DNA of 64,000 nt from DATATB01 sp036268995 (GCA_036268995.1 DATATB010000161.1:1-64000); one strand, 5' to 3'; shown: positions 17,746 through 26,865, numbered from the stretch's first letter. Notes: generated from the letters alone by a model not told the origin. Translations and numbers: made by a program.

Positions 17746-18631
17746 CGTTTGTTCCTCCCCTGAAGTGTCAAACCCATCTACACGAAGCGGTTGACTTCAA
17801 ATGAAGCCAAACGCATGTCGGGTTCGGGTTCGTGTCGACCGGATCCATCGTGCCGGATGGCCCAAGACGGTTTTCCGATTGCGGCTTTAGTTGACCTGTT
17901 CATCAGCCGGGCCGATAAGGCCCCCAAGATTTGTTGCTGACGAACCTCCTGCAACTAACACGCTCCGCTCCGGAAAACCTCCTGGTCTATCTACTCTGTA
18001 ACTTTGCCGGCGCCGCATTCCGTGTCGACGAGACTCGCGGGGGCAGGAAGCCACTGCTGACCCGTTTCATCGACCTGCTTGCCGCTCCGGTTTAACTCAA
18101 TTTTTTGCTTCGTGCTTTGTACCGTAAGCCACTAGCCGCACGCCTTTACCGATCAGTGCATGGCGTGCGGAATGCAGCGTGCCGGGCAGGCCCGCACGGT
18201 ACATTGGTCGCTGCCGGCGAGCCACATTCGGTGCAACCCCGCCACACGGCTGCGCGGCACGTTGCACAACTCGCTCGCCTGTGTTGCCTGCCGGCAACGT
18301 CTGGTTTCCTTCCCGCGACGAAGATTACGAATCCATCGTGTCGTCGGAAAAACTGGTTCGCTCGAAAAGTTCGTCCGGCGGGCTCGACTGTCTCGGGCGG
18401 CGTCGGACGCGTTCGGCTTTCCCTCTTGACTACGCCGGCCACCCAGGGGCGGTTCTGCCGGTTTGGGAGAAAAAACCGGTCGGGATTATAAAAGGCTCCG
18501 AGCGACACCACAAGATCGCCCGAGATCCCGTAGCAAACAGCACTTGCGACCGATTACGCCCACCCCCGGCCGTTTGACTCCGCAAACGGAACCACCCAGG
18601 ACCTAAGGGGTTAAATAGAGTACACCGCTAA
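17746..18631. other. Large gene-poor region
   Basis: Nearly 900 bp with no convincing gene. A short frame without ATG near 17930-18091 (LLTNLLQLTRSAPENLLVYL...) is open but has no RBS. Longer frames at 18105-18577 overlap on both strands and look random. A promoter-like TTGGGA-18-TATAAA occurs at 18463-18492. The region could hold a long leader, a small RNA or decayed sequence. Confidence 0.4.
18463..18492 (+). promoter_or_regulatory. Candidate sigma-70-type promoter upstream of the EF-hand gene
   Basis: TTGGGA (18463-18468) and TATAAA (18487-18492) are spaced by 18 bp. It would give a ~280-nt leader to the EF-hand gene, passing through the inverted-repeat element. Confidence 0.3.
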
Positions 18632-18733
18632 GGATCGACCGAAAAATAACTTCCGTTTTTCCCCAGCCCCTCACCCTGCCCTCTCCCACAAGGGGCGAGG
18701 GGGGCAGCGAAGAAGTTATTTTCCGGTCGATCC
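18632..18733. repeat. Inverted repeat enclosing a CCCTCACCCTGCCCTCTCC element
   Basis: GGATCGACCGAAAAATAACT (left arm, 18632-18653) is mirrored by AGTTATTTTCCGGTCGATCC (right arm, 18712-18733). The 58-bp centre contains a copy of the dispersed GC-rich palindrome family (CCCCTCACCCTGCCCTCTCC ... GGGGCGAGGGG). It lies 42 bp upstream of the EF-hand gene, so it would be in its leader. Confidence 0.8.
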
Positions 18734-18775
18734 TCAGACGAAATCCACGGCCTCTCCAACGGGAAGGAATGACCA

Positions 18776-20182
18776 ATGAAATGCTGTCACTGGTGGCATC
18801 GAATTCTGGGTGCCGGAATGCTGCTGGCCGCGTCGACGGTGCCGGCCATCGCCGACGACGACAAAGCCGGAAAAGAGAACAGCAGCGATGCCCTGTTCAA
18901 GCAGCTCGACCGCAACGGCGACGGCGAGATTGTCTCCGACGAACTCGGACCAGAGCAGCAGCGCATGTTTCAGCGTCTGCTGCGCACCAATGACGCCAAC
19001 AGCGATAACAAGCTGAGCCGCGACGAGTTTCTGGCCGCAACGAAGGAGGCGCCGCCTCCGCGCGAGGCGGGTGGCCGAGGCGAGGGCGGTCCCAGGCGCG
19101 AGGGAGGCCCGAGCCCGGAACAGGCCAAAGCGATCTTCGAGCAACTCGACGCCAACGGCGACGGCAAACTGGTCATTGAAGAAGTGCCCGAAGAACGCCG
19201 CCCCCGTTTCGCAATCCTGATCGAGCGCGCTGATGCCGACGGCGACAAATCGTTGACGCTCGTCGAGTTCACCGAGGGCATGGCCATGATGCGCGGCGAG
19301 GGCAAGCCGGGGCAGCCTGGCACGCCGCCGCCTCCTCCGCCGCCGGGTCCTGGCGATGCCATCTTCAAGGCGCTGGACTCCAACAGCGACGGCAAGCTCT
19401 CGAAAGACGAAATTCAAGCGGCCCCCAAGTCGCTGGAAAAATTGGATCGCGACGGCGACGGCGAGATTACCCGCCGCGAGTTGGGCGGACCGCGACCGTA
19501 TCAGTCGGCCAGCCGCCCCGACGGCGCGCCGGGCGAGGGAGCGATGCCCTTTTTCCGCCGCATGGATACCAACAACGACGGCAAGCTCAGCAAGGACGAA
19601 GTCGGCGAACGGCTGCGCGAAAACTTCGACCGCGTCGACACCGACGGCGACGGCTACATCCAGCCCGAGGAAATGCAAAAGGTGATGGCAGCCTTGGCCG
19701 GCGGCCAACGCCGGCCGGAAGGCGGGGGGCCAAACGGTCAGCAAATGCTCAAGCAGATGGACAAGAACAACGACGGCAAGCTCAGCAAGGACGAAGTCGG
19801 CGAGCGGATGCGCGAAAACTTCGACCGGCTCGACGCCAACAGCGATGGTTACATCGATGCCGAGGAGTTGGGCCGCATGCTGCGCGGCGGCCGCCGGCCT
19901 GGCGGTCAGGACCGGCCGGAAGGTCAGGGCCGGCCCGAAGGGCAAGCGCGGCGCGATGGCCAGCGCCCCGATCCCAAACAACTGCTCCAGCGCTTAGACA
20001 TCAACAAGGACGGCAAGCTCAGCAAGGACGAAGCCCCCGAATGGATGCAGAACAACTTCGATCGTTTCGATACCAATGGCGATGGATTCGTTGACGCCGA
20101 TGAACTTGCCAAACACCCGCCGCGGGACCGGCAAGGCCCGCGTGGCGATCGCAAATCGGGCACCGACGGCGACCAAAAGTAA
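18776..20182 (+). CDS. Secreted multi-EF-hand calcium-binding protein
   Basis: 468 residues. Likely signal peptide MKCCHWWHRILGAGMLLAAS...AIADD. About twelve EF-hand loops follow: DRNGDGEIVSDE, NDANSDNKLSRDE, DANGDGKLVIEE, DADGDKSLTLVE, DSNSDGKLSKDE, DRDGDGEITRRE, DTNNDGKLSKDE, DTDGDGYIQPEE, DKNNDGKLSKDE, DANSDGYIDAEE, DINKDGKLSKDE and DTNGDGFVDADE. They are mostly paired and separated by Gly/Pro/Arg-rich linkers. Multi-EF-hand secreted proteins are common in planctomycetes; they should bind several calcium ions, but the role is unknown. The repeats LSKDEVGERxRENFDR at ~265 and ~335 show recent internal duplication. A strong terminator follows. Confidence 0.9.
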   Translation: MKCCHWWHRILGAGMLLAASTVPAIADDDKAGKENSSDALFKQLDRNGDGEIVSDELGPEQQRMFQRLLRTNDANSDNKLSRDEFLAATKEAPPPREAGGRGEGGPRREGGPSPEQAKAIFEQLDANGDGKLVIEEVPEERRPRFAILIERADADGDKSLTLVEFTEGMAMMRGEGKPGQPGTPPPPPPPGPGDAIFKALDSNSDGKLSKDEIQAAPKSLEKLDRDGDGEITRRELGGPRPYQSASRPDGAPGEGAMPFFRRMDTNNDGKLSKDEVGERLRENFDRVDTDGDGYIQPEEMQKVMAALAGGQRRPEGGGPNGQQMLKQMDKNNDGKLSKDEVGERMRENFDRLDANSDGYIDAEELGRMLRGGRRPGGQDRPEGQGRPEGQARRDGQRPDPKQLLQRLDINKDGKLSKDEAPEWMQNNFDRFDTNGDGFVDADELAKHPPRDRQGPRGDRKSGTDGDQK

Positions 20183-20204
20183 CATTTCCCCACCCGTCAG
20201 TGGC

Positions 20205-20244
20205 AAAAAGCCCGGCAGGCTTGGAGTCTGCCGGGCTTTTTTTA
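20205..20244 (+). terminator. Intrinsic terminator after the EF-hand gene
   Basis: AGCCCGGCAG...CTGCCGGGCT forms a stable stem with a ~10-nt loop followed by seven T. It is the clearest intrinsic terminator in the window together with the one at 58673. Confidence 0.9.
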
Positions 20245-20405
20245 TTGCGCTTCGGCCAAAAAGGAACCAATTTTGCAACCTGCCGAGAGTGAACCTCAAA
20301 CTGATATCGCACCTCTTACGTAGAAGTAACAGCTTGAGCCGAATGCCGCTTAAACAGAAGAGGCGAGCCACTTCGGCCGGCCACTGGATTACGGGGAGCG
20401 ACACC

Positions 20406-20615
20406 ATGGAAAAGCAACCTTTCGATCAGCAACCGATTGACACGCCGGCCCAATCGTTGGGCCATCAACTCGAGCGGGACACGGCCCTGGCCGAAGCGGA
20501 CGTTTCGGTGTTCGCCGAGTGGATGGATGGCGAGCTGGAAAAGCTCGTCGCACGCTGGGTACACCTGGCCGCACCCCGAGCGGCTCGGTCGTCGCGCGGC
20601 CGCGGGTCGCTTTAA
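20406..20615 (+). CDS. Small hypothetical protein (69 residues)
   Basis: Starts at ATG 20406 with GGGGAG 8 bp upstream as a good RBS. The first 50 residues (MEKQPFDQQPIDTPAQSLGH, ALAEADVSVFAEWMDGELEK) look like a small helical, acidic protein; the tail is Arg/Ser-rich (PRAARSSRGRGSL). No domain was recognised. It is convergent with the polysaccharide deacetylase gene, whose stop is 16 bp away. The good start and amino-acid composition favour a real gene. Confidence 0.5.
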   Translation: MEKQPFDQQPIDTPAQSLGHQLERDTALAEADVSVFAEWMDGELEKLVARWVHLAAPRAARSSRGRGSL

Positions 20616-20630
20616 CTCTCCCCGGGCCGC

Positions 20631-21668
20631 TTAGCGCTCGACCTGCTTGGCGATGGCGTCTAGATCGACGAGTTTCGCCCGGCCGCCCGAGCCTTCGACC
20701 AGATCACAAATCAGCTCGATCGCGCGAAACTGCGGATCGATCCTGCCCAGGCAGGAAGGATGCGCGAGAAAGTCGAACACCGCTTGGTGTTCGATGGCCC
20801 AGCCAACCGACTGGCGAATGGCTTCCAAGAACCATTCCAGTCGCCAGCGGCCGGTGCGGAAGGCGCCGATATCGCTGATGGGACTGATCGGAATCTCGAC
20901 CAGTCCCGACGGGTAAACAAACGGCTGGGCCGCCTCCTGCGCCGCGACGATGCTCTCGTACACGGCGGCCGAGGGCTCTTCTCCCGGCTTGCTGATCGCA
21001 TGCTGGGGATACTTGCTGCTGACCCACGTAAAGCCGGCTTGCAGCAACATGTGCTGGACGTCTTCGCGCGACTTCAAGCCGTCGCGAAATCCGCCGGGAG
21101 TGCGAAAGCCGCGGTTGTCGATGCCGGCTCGCTCTTTCAAGGCCACGGTCGTCAGCCGGATATTCTCGCGGATGACCTCGGCCGGAGATTGGCCTTCGAT
21201 CAGCCAGGGCGCCCGCTGGAAGCGCGCTTGGATATCCTGCGGCCGCGTGGCCAGCACGTTGACGTGGTCGTAGGTATGATTGCCGATTCTGTGACCGTCC
21301 TGGCTGAGTTGCACCAGCCACGACACGTCTTCCTGCTCGAGCACGCGACCCACGCAGAAATAATGAATCCGGCCGCCGCGCTGCTTGACGCGTCGCCCGG
21401 CTTCGCTCGAATACCGCTTGGCGTCGGCATCCAGGTTGCCCTTCTCGTAGTCCCAGTGCGTGTCGCCCCAGGCCGGAAAGTTCCGGCTCATCTCCAGGTC
21501 CAGCGTGATGGCGATCCGCGCGTGATCTGCCGGGGCGGCTAGCACACTGCTCCCGGCTACACTGCCACCGGCCAGCAGCGCTCCGGCCGAAGCGGCAAGA
21601 AACTGGCGGCGGCCGAGTCGCCGGTCAGCAACGTGTGCAGAGCAGTGCAGCGGTTCGGATGAGCGCAC
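20631..21668 (-). CDS. Polysaccharide deacetylase-family protein (Tat-exported)
   Basis: 345 residues from GTG 21668. The N-terminus has a twin-arginine signal (DRRLGRRQFLAASAGALLAG). The NodB-type fold shows the first-motif region ITLDLEMS (the usual acidic pair is altered), the metal-binding HRIGNHTYDHVNVL (H-x3-H), RGFRTPGGFRDG and a late His in FDFLAHPSCLG. The family removes N- or O-acetyl groups from polysaccharides such as peptidoglycan, chitin or xylan. Its stop is close upstream of nothing on the same strand; the AXE-like esterase gene ends 13 bp before its start, so the two are probably one operon and both may act on acetylated glycans. Confidence 0.85.
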   Translation of the reverse strand: MRSSEPLHCSAHVADRRLGRRQFLAASAGALLAGGSVAGSSVLAAPADHARIAITLDLEMSRNFPAWGDTHWDYEKGNLDADAKRYSSEAGRRVKQRGGRIHYFCVGRVLEQEDVSWLVQLSQDGHRIGNHTYDHVNVLATRPQDIQARFQRAPWLIEGQSPAEVIRENIRLTTVALKERAGIDNRGFRTPGGFRDGLKSREDVQHMLLQAGFTWVSSKYPQHAISKPGEEPSAAVYESIVAAQEAAQPFVYPSGLVEIPISPISDIGAFRTGRWRLEWFLEAIRQSVGWAIEHQAVFDFLAHPSCLGRIDPQFRAIELICDLVEGSGGRAKLVDLDAIAKQVER

Positions 21669-21680
21669 TTTAATCGTCGC

Positions 21681-23897
21681 TTATTCCACCAGCCAGTCGA
21701 GCGCCTGGCCCAAACGCTGGCCTTCGGCGGCCGTGCTGATGACGAGACCTTTCGAGGCCCCCGCGGCCCGATAAGTCGCTTCGACTAATTCGGGAGCCGT
21801 GCTCCCCTCGCCGGCCAGCCACGTCGGATGCGGAGCCGACAGCGACACCAATGCCGGCAAATCGCCGTACTTGAGCACGCCGGGCAGATAGTTCACACCG
21901 TCCAGGGCATTGATCTCGGCAAAGCGGAAGCCGCGCGTGTCCAGAGCCGCCCGATCGATGGCCGATCCGGCCTGTGCCCGCGCCGCAGCCACCCAAGCAG
22001 CCGCCTGCCCCACGCCGAGCATGCTCACGCGCTCGGGCCGGCGCTCATGATTGCGGACGTACGAAACGACGGTCAACAGATCATGTACCCGTTGCGAGAT
22101 GAGCGGATAGTTGTACCCGTACGTGTAGCCAGCGAAGGTGTCCCACTTGGCGGTGCCCGACCCGCCTTGAGCGATCCGGGCCTTCTTCCATGTTTGCCCA
22201 TCCGCGGCGAATTCGCCCTGGCCGATCAAATCGACGCCGACCACGGAGTGTCCAGCCTTGAGCAATTGCTGCACTTCCTTGCGTGGCTGGCCATCGCCGG
22301 CGAACAAGGCCTGCTTGCCGTTTTCATCCGCCCAAATCACCACTTGCTTGCTCCACTGCTTGGGCAGCAGGAAGATTACCGGCAGCTCTTCATGGCGCGA
22401 CTTCGAGCGCAGCAGCGAGCCGAACTCCAGGTATGAGCCCCGATCGCGCTCGTGGATTTTTTCGTATTCGACGTCGCCGGCCTTCGGCAGCTTGCGGCCA
22501 ATCAGCACGTCAAAGGCGCCGCCGATCACCTGGCGGTAGGGTTCCAGCGAGCCGGCATCGCGCGGCGTCAGTTCGGCCAATTGCCGATCGCTATCGGAAG
22601 TGATCCGCCGCAGCAGGCTGCGCTCGTACTCGTCGCCCGACGGCGGCTTCGGATGCTTGGCATCCCAAACGGTCATTTCGGCAATCGTCAGCGGCACGTA
22701 GTCGGCTTCGACGATCGGCTCCTTCAGGCCCAGCTTCAAATGCTTGTTGAACCAACTGTACATCACCTCGCGGCTGACATAGTTGTAGTTGTGCGGGAAC
22801 TGCACCAGCGGCCAGGCCTTGACGAGATGCTTGGCGCCGAGCATCTCATACAGCCGCTCCAGCTCGGGCAGCCCTTTGGTGGCAATCTCCTTGGTCCAGT
22901 CGTTGGCGGCCAGCATGCCCAGCGGTTTGGGCGCGAACAGTCCGGCCAGTTCGACATTGCCGGTGCCCATGCGCAAGTAACAGGCGTTTTCGCAGGTGCA
23001 ACCGCCCTGCATGGCGGTCGAGACCATCACGGCCGGCAAAATCACGGCCGGCCGCGGATCGACCACTCCCAGGATAAACGTTTGCGTTCCGCCGCCGCTG
23101 GCCCCGGTGACCCCGATCCGCTTGGCGTCCACGTCTGGCAGTTCGCACAGCCAGTCCAGTGCCCGAATCGAGTTGTACGTTTGCAAGCCCATCACGCCTT
23201 GCAGGTGCAAGTCGGCTTGCGGGCTCTGATAGCCCCAGTCCTTGAGCGTGTTCATTGCCGGCCGCAGGCCCGGCCGATGCTCGAGCTGCTTGCTGTCGGC
23301 ATAGCCGACCATGTCGTAATGGAACACGACGCAGCCCATGCGAGCCAACTGCACACAGCGGCTTTGCAGCGGGCTGCGTCCGCCCACCTCAAAGCGCTCG
23401 GCGCCCACGACGATTTCTTGCAGCAATTTCGCGGATTGATCGTAGAAGCGGCCTTCGGGCCAATGGCCATGCGGGCACAAGATACCCGGCAAGCGTCCCG
23501 TCTTGCCCTTGGGCCGATACAGGCTGCCGGTGACGAAGTGGCCCGGAAAACTTTCGAGATACACGCGGTCCACGGTGTACTCGTCGCGCTCCACGCGGCC
23601 GTGAATCACTGCCTTGGGCGGCGTGCGCTCGGGCATCGGCCAGAGCCCCAGTGCCAGCAGCGTCTGCCGCCGCAGTTGCTCGGCCCGCTCGTGCCAGGCG
23701 GCCGCCGTGGTCGGAGGCGAGAACGGGAAATAGCCGTTCAGATCTTTCATCGCCCCCAGACGCTGATCGTCAGGCAGCTTGCCCGGCGCGAGCACGCGAT
23801 GATCCAGGCTCTCGTCAGCCAGGCTGGTTGAGGCCAAGGCCAGCAGCAAGGCCAAACCCGGCAGACGGCGCATGAACGTAGCGGCAGGGCGAATCAT
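21681..23897 (-). CDS. Secreted acetyl-xylan-esterase-like alpha/beta hydrolase
   Basis: 738 residues. A signal peptide is present (RRLPGLALLLALASTSLADE; an internal Met at residue 9 is an alternative start). The first catalytic domain has the nucleophile elbow GVTGASGGGTQTF and earlier the lid strand GILCPHGHWPEGRFYDQSAK, like the DUF/AXE1 'acetyl xylan esterase' family common in planctomycetes. A second half (residues ~500-738) has another alpha/beta-hydrolase-like pattern (GHSVVGVDLIGQGEF, VSMLGVGQAAAWVAAARAQA) with the Ser position replaced, so it may be a degenerate repeat. It probably hydrolyses ester groups on plant or algal polysaccharide. It starts the likely operon with the deacetylase. 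Confidence 0.8.
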   Translation of the reverse strand: MIRPAATFMRRLPGLALLLALASTSLADESLDHRVLAPGKLPDDQRLGAMKDLNGYFPFSPPTTAAAWHERAEQLRRQTLLALGLWPMPERTPPKAVIHGRVERDEYTVDRVYLESFPGHFVTGSLYRPKGKTGRLPGILCPHGHWPEGRFYDQSAKLLQEIVVGAERFEVGGRSPLQSRCVQLARMGCVVFHYDMVGYADSKQLEHRPGLRPAMNTLKDWGYQSPQADLHLQGVMGLQTYNSIRALDWLCELPDVDAKRIGVTGASGGGTQTFILGVVDPRPAVILPAVMVSTAMQGGCTCENACYLRMGTGNVELAGLFAPKPLGMLAANDWTKEIATKGLPELERLYEMLGAKHLVKAWPLVQFPHNYNYVSREVMYSWFNKHLKLGLKEPIVEADYVPLTIAEMTVWDAKHPKPPSGDEYERSLLRRITSDSDRQLAELTPRDAGSLEPYRQVIGGAFDVLIGRKLPKAGDVEYEKIHERDRGSYLEFGSLLRSKSRHEELPVIFLLPKQWSKQVVIWADENGKQALFAGDGQPRKEVQQLLKAGHSVVGVDLIGQGEFAADGQTWKKARIAQGGSGTAKWDTFAGYTYGYNYPLISQRVHDLLTVVSYVRNHERRPERVSMLGVGQAAAWVAAARAQAGSAIDRAALDTRGFRFAEINALDGVNYLPGVLKYGDLPALVSLSAPHPTWLAGEGSTAPELVEATYRAAGASKGLVISTAAEGQRLGQALDWLVE

Positions 23898-24063
23898 GGC
23901 GGCATTTCTCGCAGGCGGGCAGTCGAAGGAAGTTCAGGCAGCGAGCATGAATCTAACCCGCCCGGCCGGCCGCTGCCACATTTTTTGTGTTTTCCGCCGG
24001 GGAGCGTATTCGGCGGTAAAAACCACCGTGGACACTTCGGCATCGAGAACTCGGGAGGAAAGC

Positions 24064-24235
24064 AACCACGGATTTCACGGCTGGGCACGGATAGGAACAA
24101 GGCATTTGAGACAGCAGGCCGCGAAGAGCACGAAGGTTTCAAGGTTGTTCCTTTCTTAGCGATCTTCGCGGCCTGCTGTTCAATTCCCCCGTCCTCGTAT
24201 CCGTGGTATCTGTGTGATCCGTGGTCCATTTCGTT
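24064..24235. repeat. Nested inverted repeats (GACAGCAGGCCGCGAAGA and CCACGGATTTCACGG families)
   Basis: The inner arms at 24108-24129 and 24159-24183 match the element at 12437-12566. The outer arms CCACGGATTTCACGG...CACGGAT (24066-24092) mirror ATCCGTGGTATCTGTG...ATCCGTGG (24198-24225). The rest of 23898-24337 contains no credible gene. Confidence 0.7.
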
Positions 24236-24337
24236 TTTTCTCTTCGTCCGTTCGGTGTCTCCTCGTCACTGTCGGTGAGCTAAAACTTTTGGCGGCAATC
24301 CGATATGATTCGGTTTTTGCACGGGCGCGAGATTCCC

Positions 24338-26188
24338 ATGGCGCTGCTATTAAGCGGTCAATCGCTGAGCAAATCGTTCACGAGCGACCCGCTGTTCGAC
24401 GATATTTCGCTGGACGTACTGGAAGGTGAGCGGCTGGCCTTGATCGGGCCCAACGGGTCGGGCAAGTCCACGCTGCTCCGTATCCTGGCCGGCAAGCTCG
24501 AGCCCGACCACGGCAAATGCGCGCGCCGCAAAGGGCTGCGCGTCGGCTACTTGGCGCAAGAGGACCAGTTCGCCGAGGGCGCCACGGTCGAGCAAGTGCT
24601 CGATTCTGCTCTGGCCGATTGTGCTTTGGCCGACGGGGCTCCGGCCGACTGGCCTAACGAAGAGCATCAGCGCAAAACACAGGTCAGCATCGCGCTAGGA
24701 AAATTCGGCTTCAATGATCCCGGTGCGCTGGCCGCCAGCTTGTCCGGCGGCTGGCGAAAGCGGCTGGCGCTGGCGCGCGAGTTGGTGCGGCAGCCCGATC
24801 TCTTGCTGCTCGACGAACCGACCAATCACCTCGATCTGGAGGGCATTCTGTGGTTGGAAAAGTTATTAAGCTCGGCGACATTCGCCTTCGTGCTCGTCAG
24901 CCACGACCGCTACTTGCTGGAAAACTCGACCAACCGCGTGGTGGAATTGAGCCGAGCTTATCCGCAAGGCTATTTCCGCGTGACGGGCAACTACAGCGAG
25001 TTTCTCGTCAAGCGCGACGAGTACCTCGTGGCCCAGGCCCGGCAGCAAGAAACCATGGCCAACCTGGTGCGGCGCGAAATCGAATGGCTGCGCCGCGGCC
25101 CGAAAGCCCGGACGACCAAGAGCCAGTCGCGCATCGACCGCGCCGGGCAAATGATCGCGGACCTCAAAGATCTCAGCCAGCGCAACGCGGCCGGTCGCAC
25201 CGTGACGATCGATTTTGCCGACACCGGCCGCGTCGCCAACAAGCTGCTCGTGGCCGAGAACCTGCAATTCAGCTACGGCCCGCGGCAGCTCTTTAGCGAC
25301 GTGAGTTTTACGCTCACCGCCGGCGACCGCTTGGGGCTGCTTGGGCCAAACGGCAGCGGCAAGACCACGCTCATGCGACTGTTGGCCGGACAATTGCCTC
25401 CCGAACAAGGCACGATCAAGCAGGCCCGGCGGCTGTCGGTCGTTTGGTTCGACCAGAACCGGCAGCAGCTCGACCGCACACAGACGCTGCGCCGCGCGCT
25501 ATGCCCCAGCGGCGATTCCGTGATCTTCCGCGACAACGCGGTCCACGTCACCGCTTGGGCCAAGCGTTTTTTGTTTCGCGTCGATCAACTCGACACGCTG
25601 GTGGAAAAGCTATCCGGCGGCGAGCAAGCCCGGATCCTGATTGCCCGGCTGATGCTTCAGCCGGCCGACATCCTGCTGCTCGACGAACCTACCAACGATC
25701 TGGATATTCCGTCGCTGGAGGTGCTGGAAGACGGCCTGTCGCAATTCCCGGGCGCCATCGTGCTGATCACGCACGACCGTTACTTGCTCGACCGCCTTTC
25801 GACGGTGCTGTTGGGTCTCGACGGCCGCGGCCGCGCGCACATTTATTCCGACTACACTCAATGGCTGGCCGACCAAACCGCCCCGTCCGAGCCCTCTGAA
25901 ACGGCCGCGACCAAGACCAAAAAAGCCTCGCCATCAGCCGCCCCAAAATCACCCGGCAAGCTCTCCTATCGCGACCAGCGCGAACTCGACGGCATCCAAG
26001 CCCAAATCGCCGCGGCCGAACAACGGGTCGCCGAGTTGGAGCAAGAAGTCGCCGCCGTAGCCGCCGCGAGCGATTACAAACTTCTGACCGCCAAGACCAC
26101 CGAACTGCAAGCCGCCGCCACGGCCGTCGAGATCCTCTACCACCGCTGGGAAGAACTCGAAGCCCTCCGCGCCGGCAAGCCGGCATAA
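24338..26188 (+). CDS. uup: ABC-F family ATPase Uup
   Basis: 616 residues from ATG 24338 (MALLLSGQSLSKSF); the in-frame ATG 24305 would add 11 residues. Two ABC domains: Walker A GPNGSGKST and GPNGSGKTT, signatures LSGGW and LSGGE, Walker B LLLLDEPTNHLDL and ILLLDEPTNDLDI, with the linker (VRREIEWLRRGPKARTTKSQ) typical of ABC-F proteins. The C-terminal ~90 residues are a charged coiled coil (SYRDQRELDGIQAQIAAAEQ...), the DNA-binding Uup-type tail. ABC-F proteins lack membrane parts and act on ribosomes; Uup is also linked to transposon excision and ribosome quality control. It is convergent with a repeat-protein gene. Confidence 0.92.
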   Translation: MALLLSGQSLSKSFTSDPLFDDISLDVLEGERLALIGPNGSGKSTLLRILAGKLEPDHGKCARRKGLRVGYLAQEDQFAEGATVEQVLDSALADCALADGAPADWPNEEHQRKTQVSIALGKFGFNDPGALAASLSGGWRKRLALARELVRQPDLLLLDEPTNHLDLEGILWLEKLLSSATFAFVLVSHDRYLLENSTNRVVELSRAYPQGYFRVTGNYSEFLVKRDEYLVAQARQQETMANLVRREIEWLRRGPKARTTKSQSRIDRAGQMIADLKDLSQRNAAGRTVTIDFADTGRVANKLLVAENLQFSYGPRQLFSDVSFTLTAGDRLGLLGPNGSGKTTLMRLLAGQLPPEQGTIKQARRLSVVWFDQNRQQLDRTQTLRRALCPSGDSVIFRDNAVHVTAWAKRFLFRVDQLDTLVEKLSGGEQARILIARLMLQPADILLLDEPTNDLDIPSLEVLEDGLSQFPGAIVLITHDRYLLDRLSTVLLGLDGRGRAHIYSDYTQWLADQTAPSEPSETAATKTKKASPSAAPKSPGKLSYRDQRELDGIQAQIAAAEQRVAELEQEVAAVAAASDYKLLTAKTTELQAAATAVEILYHRWEELEALRAGKPA

Positions 26189-26212
26189 AGGTCGACTCGT
26201 CGGAGCGGCTTC

Positions 26213-26310
26213 TTACTCCCCTCGCCCCTTGCGGACTTCGGCGAGCTCAGTCGAGCCGGAGAGGGCTTGCGGCAAGCTCAGCCGAGCGGGTCGGGGGTGA
26301 GGGGTAGCAG
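26213..26310. repeat. Dispersed GC-rich palindrome between convergent genes
   Basis: A member of the CCCTC...GAGGG family: CCCCTCGCCCCTTGCGGAC at the left and CGGGTCGGGGGTGAGGGG at the right, with GAGCTCAGTCGAGCCGGAGA inside. It lies between the 3' ends of uup and the decapeptide-repeat gene, where it may also serve as a terminator. Confidence 0.6.
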
Positions 26311-26358
26311 TACCAAGCGGTTCGCCCCCAACGAATGGCCCTTTGCCGATCAAACACC

Positions 26359-26865
26359 CTACGGCCACAAGCTCCGCAACAACTGCTTGAACAGCGCGGC
26401 AACCTCGGGGTCCCGGCGGCCCGCGGCCACAACGTGCTTGCCCAGGCCGGCGCCGCCGACGGCATAGTTGCCAATCGCCCCGCCGCCGACGGCACAATAG
26501 CCAACCGCGGCGCCGCCAACGGCCACCCCGCCGATCGCCGCACCGCCCAGCGCCAGCAGGCCAATTGCGGCCCCGCCCACGGCGATCAGTCCGACCGCCG
26601 CTCCCCCGACCGCCAGCCCTCCGCGCGCCGCGCCGCCGACGGCCAGCACTCCGCTCGCGACGTCGCCCACCGCGATGATTCCGCGCGCATGGCCTCTCGC
26701 CTGACCTCGCTCAGGATCCGGCCCCACCGCAATGTCATACAGCGGTAGGCCAAACAAGGTACGATCCGAACGCTTTCGCACCCCGCGGCGCCGAGCTTGC
26801 AGCGTCCCGAGCTTCTGCTCCAACTCGCCCACCCGCTGCCGCAATGCTGCTTGACTCTCAGCCAT
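26359..26865 (-). CDS. Decapeptide-repeat (Gly/Ala/Val-rich) protein
   Basis: 168 residues. The N-terminal 30 residues form a coiled coil (MAESQAALRQRVGELEQKLG). Then comes a linker, TLFGLPLYDIAVGPDPERG, followed by GHARGIIAVGDVASG. From about residue 68 a 10-residue unit recurs seven or eight times (GGLAVGGAAV, GLIAVGGAAI, GLLALGGAAI, GGVAVGGAAV, GYCAVGGGAI, GNYAVGGAGL). The hydrophobic-small alternation suggests a beta-solenoid or a membrane-associated repeat. The protein ends in a short helical tail (DPEVAALFKQLLRSLW). Similar glycine-rich repeats with a conserved FGLPL segment are known as uncharacterised proteins. No function is proposed. Confidence 0.75.
   Translation of the reverse strand: MAESQAALRQRVGELEQKLGTLQARRRGVRKRSDRTLFGLPLYDIAVGPDPERGQARGHARGIIAVGDVASGVLAVGGAARGGLAVGGAAVGLIAVGGAAIGLLALGGAAIGGVAVGGAAVGYCAVGGGAIGNYAVGGAGLGKHVVAAGRRDPEVAALFKQLLRSLWP

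Noticed and set aside
17930..18091. Short frame LLTNLLQLTRSAPENLLVYL...
   Set aside because: It lacks ATG or GTG and an RBS and has no recognised family; kept only as a remark in the gene-poor region.
22452..23831. 459-residue plus-strand frame opposite the esterase gene
   Set aside because: Antisense shadow; no motif, while the minus-strand frame has a signal peptide and a catalytic GASGGG.
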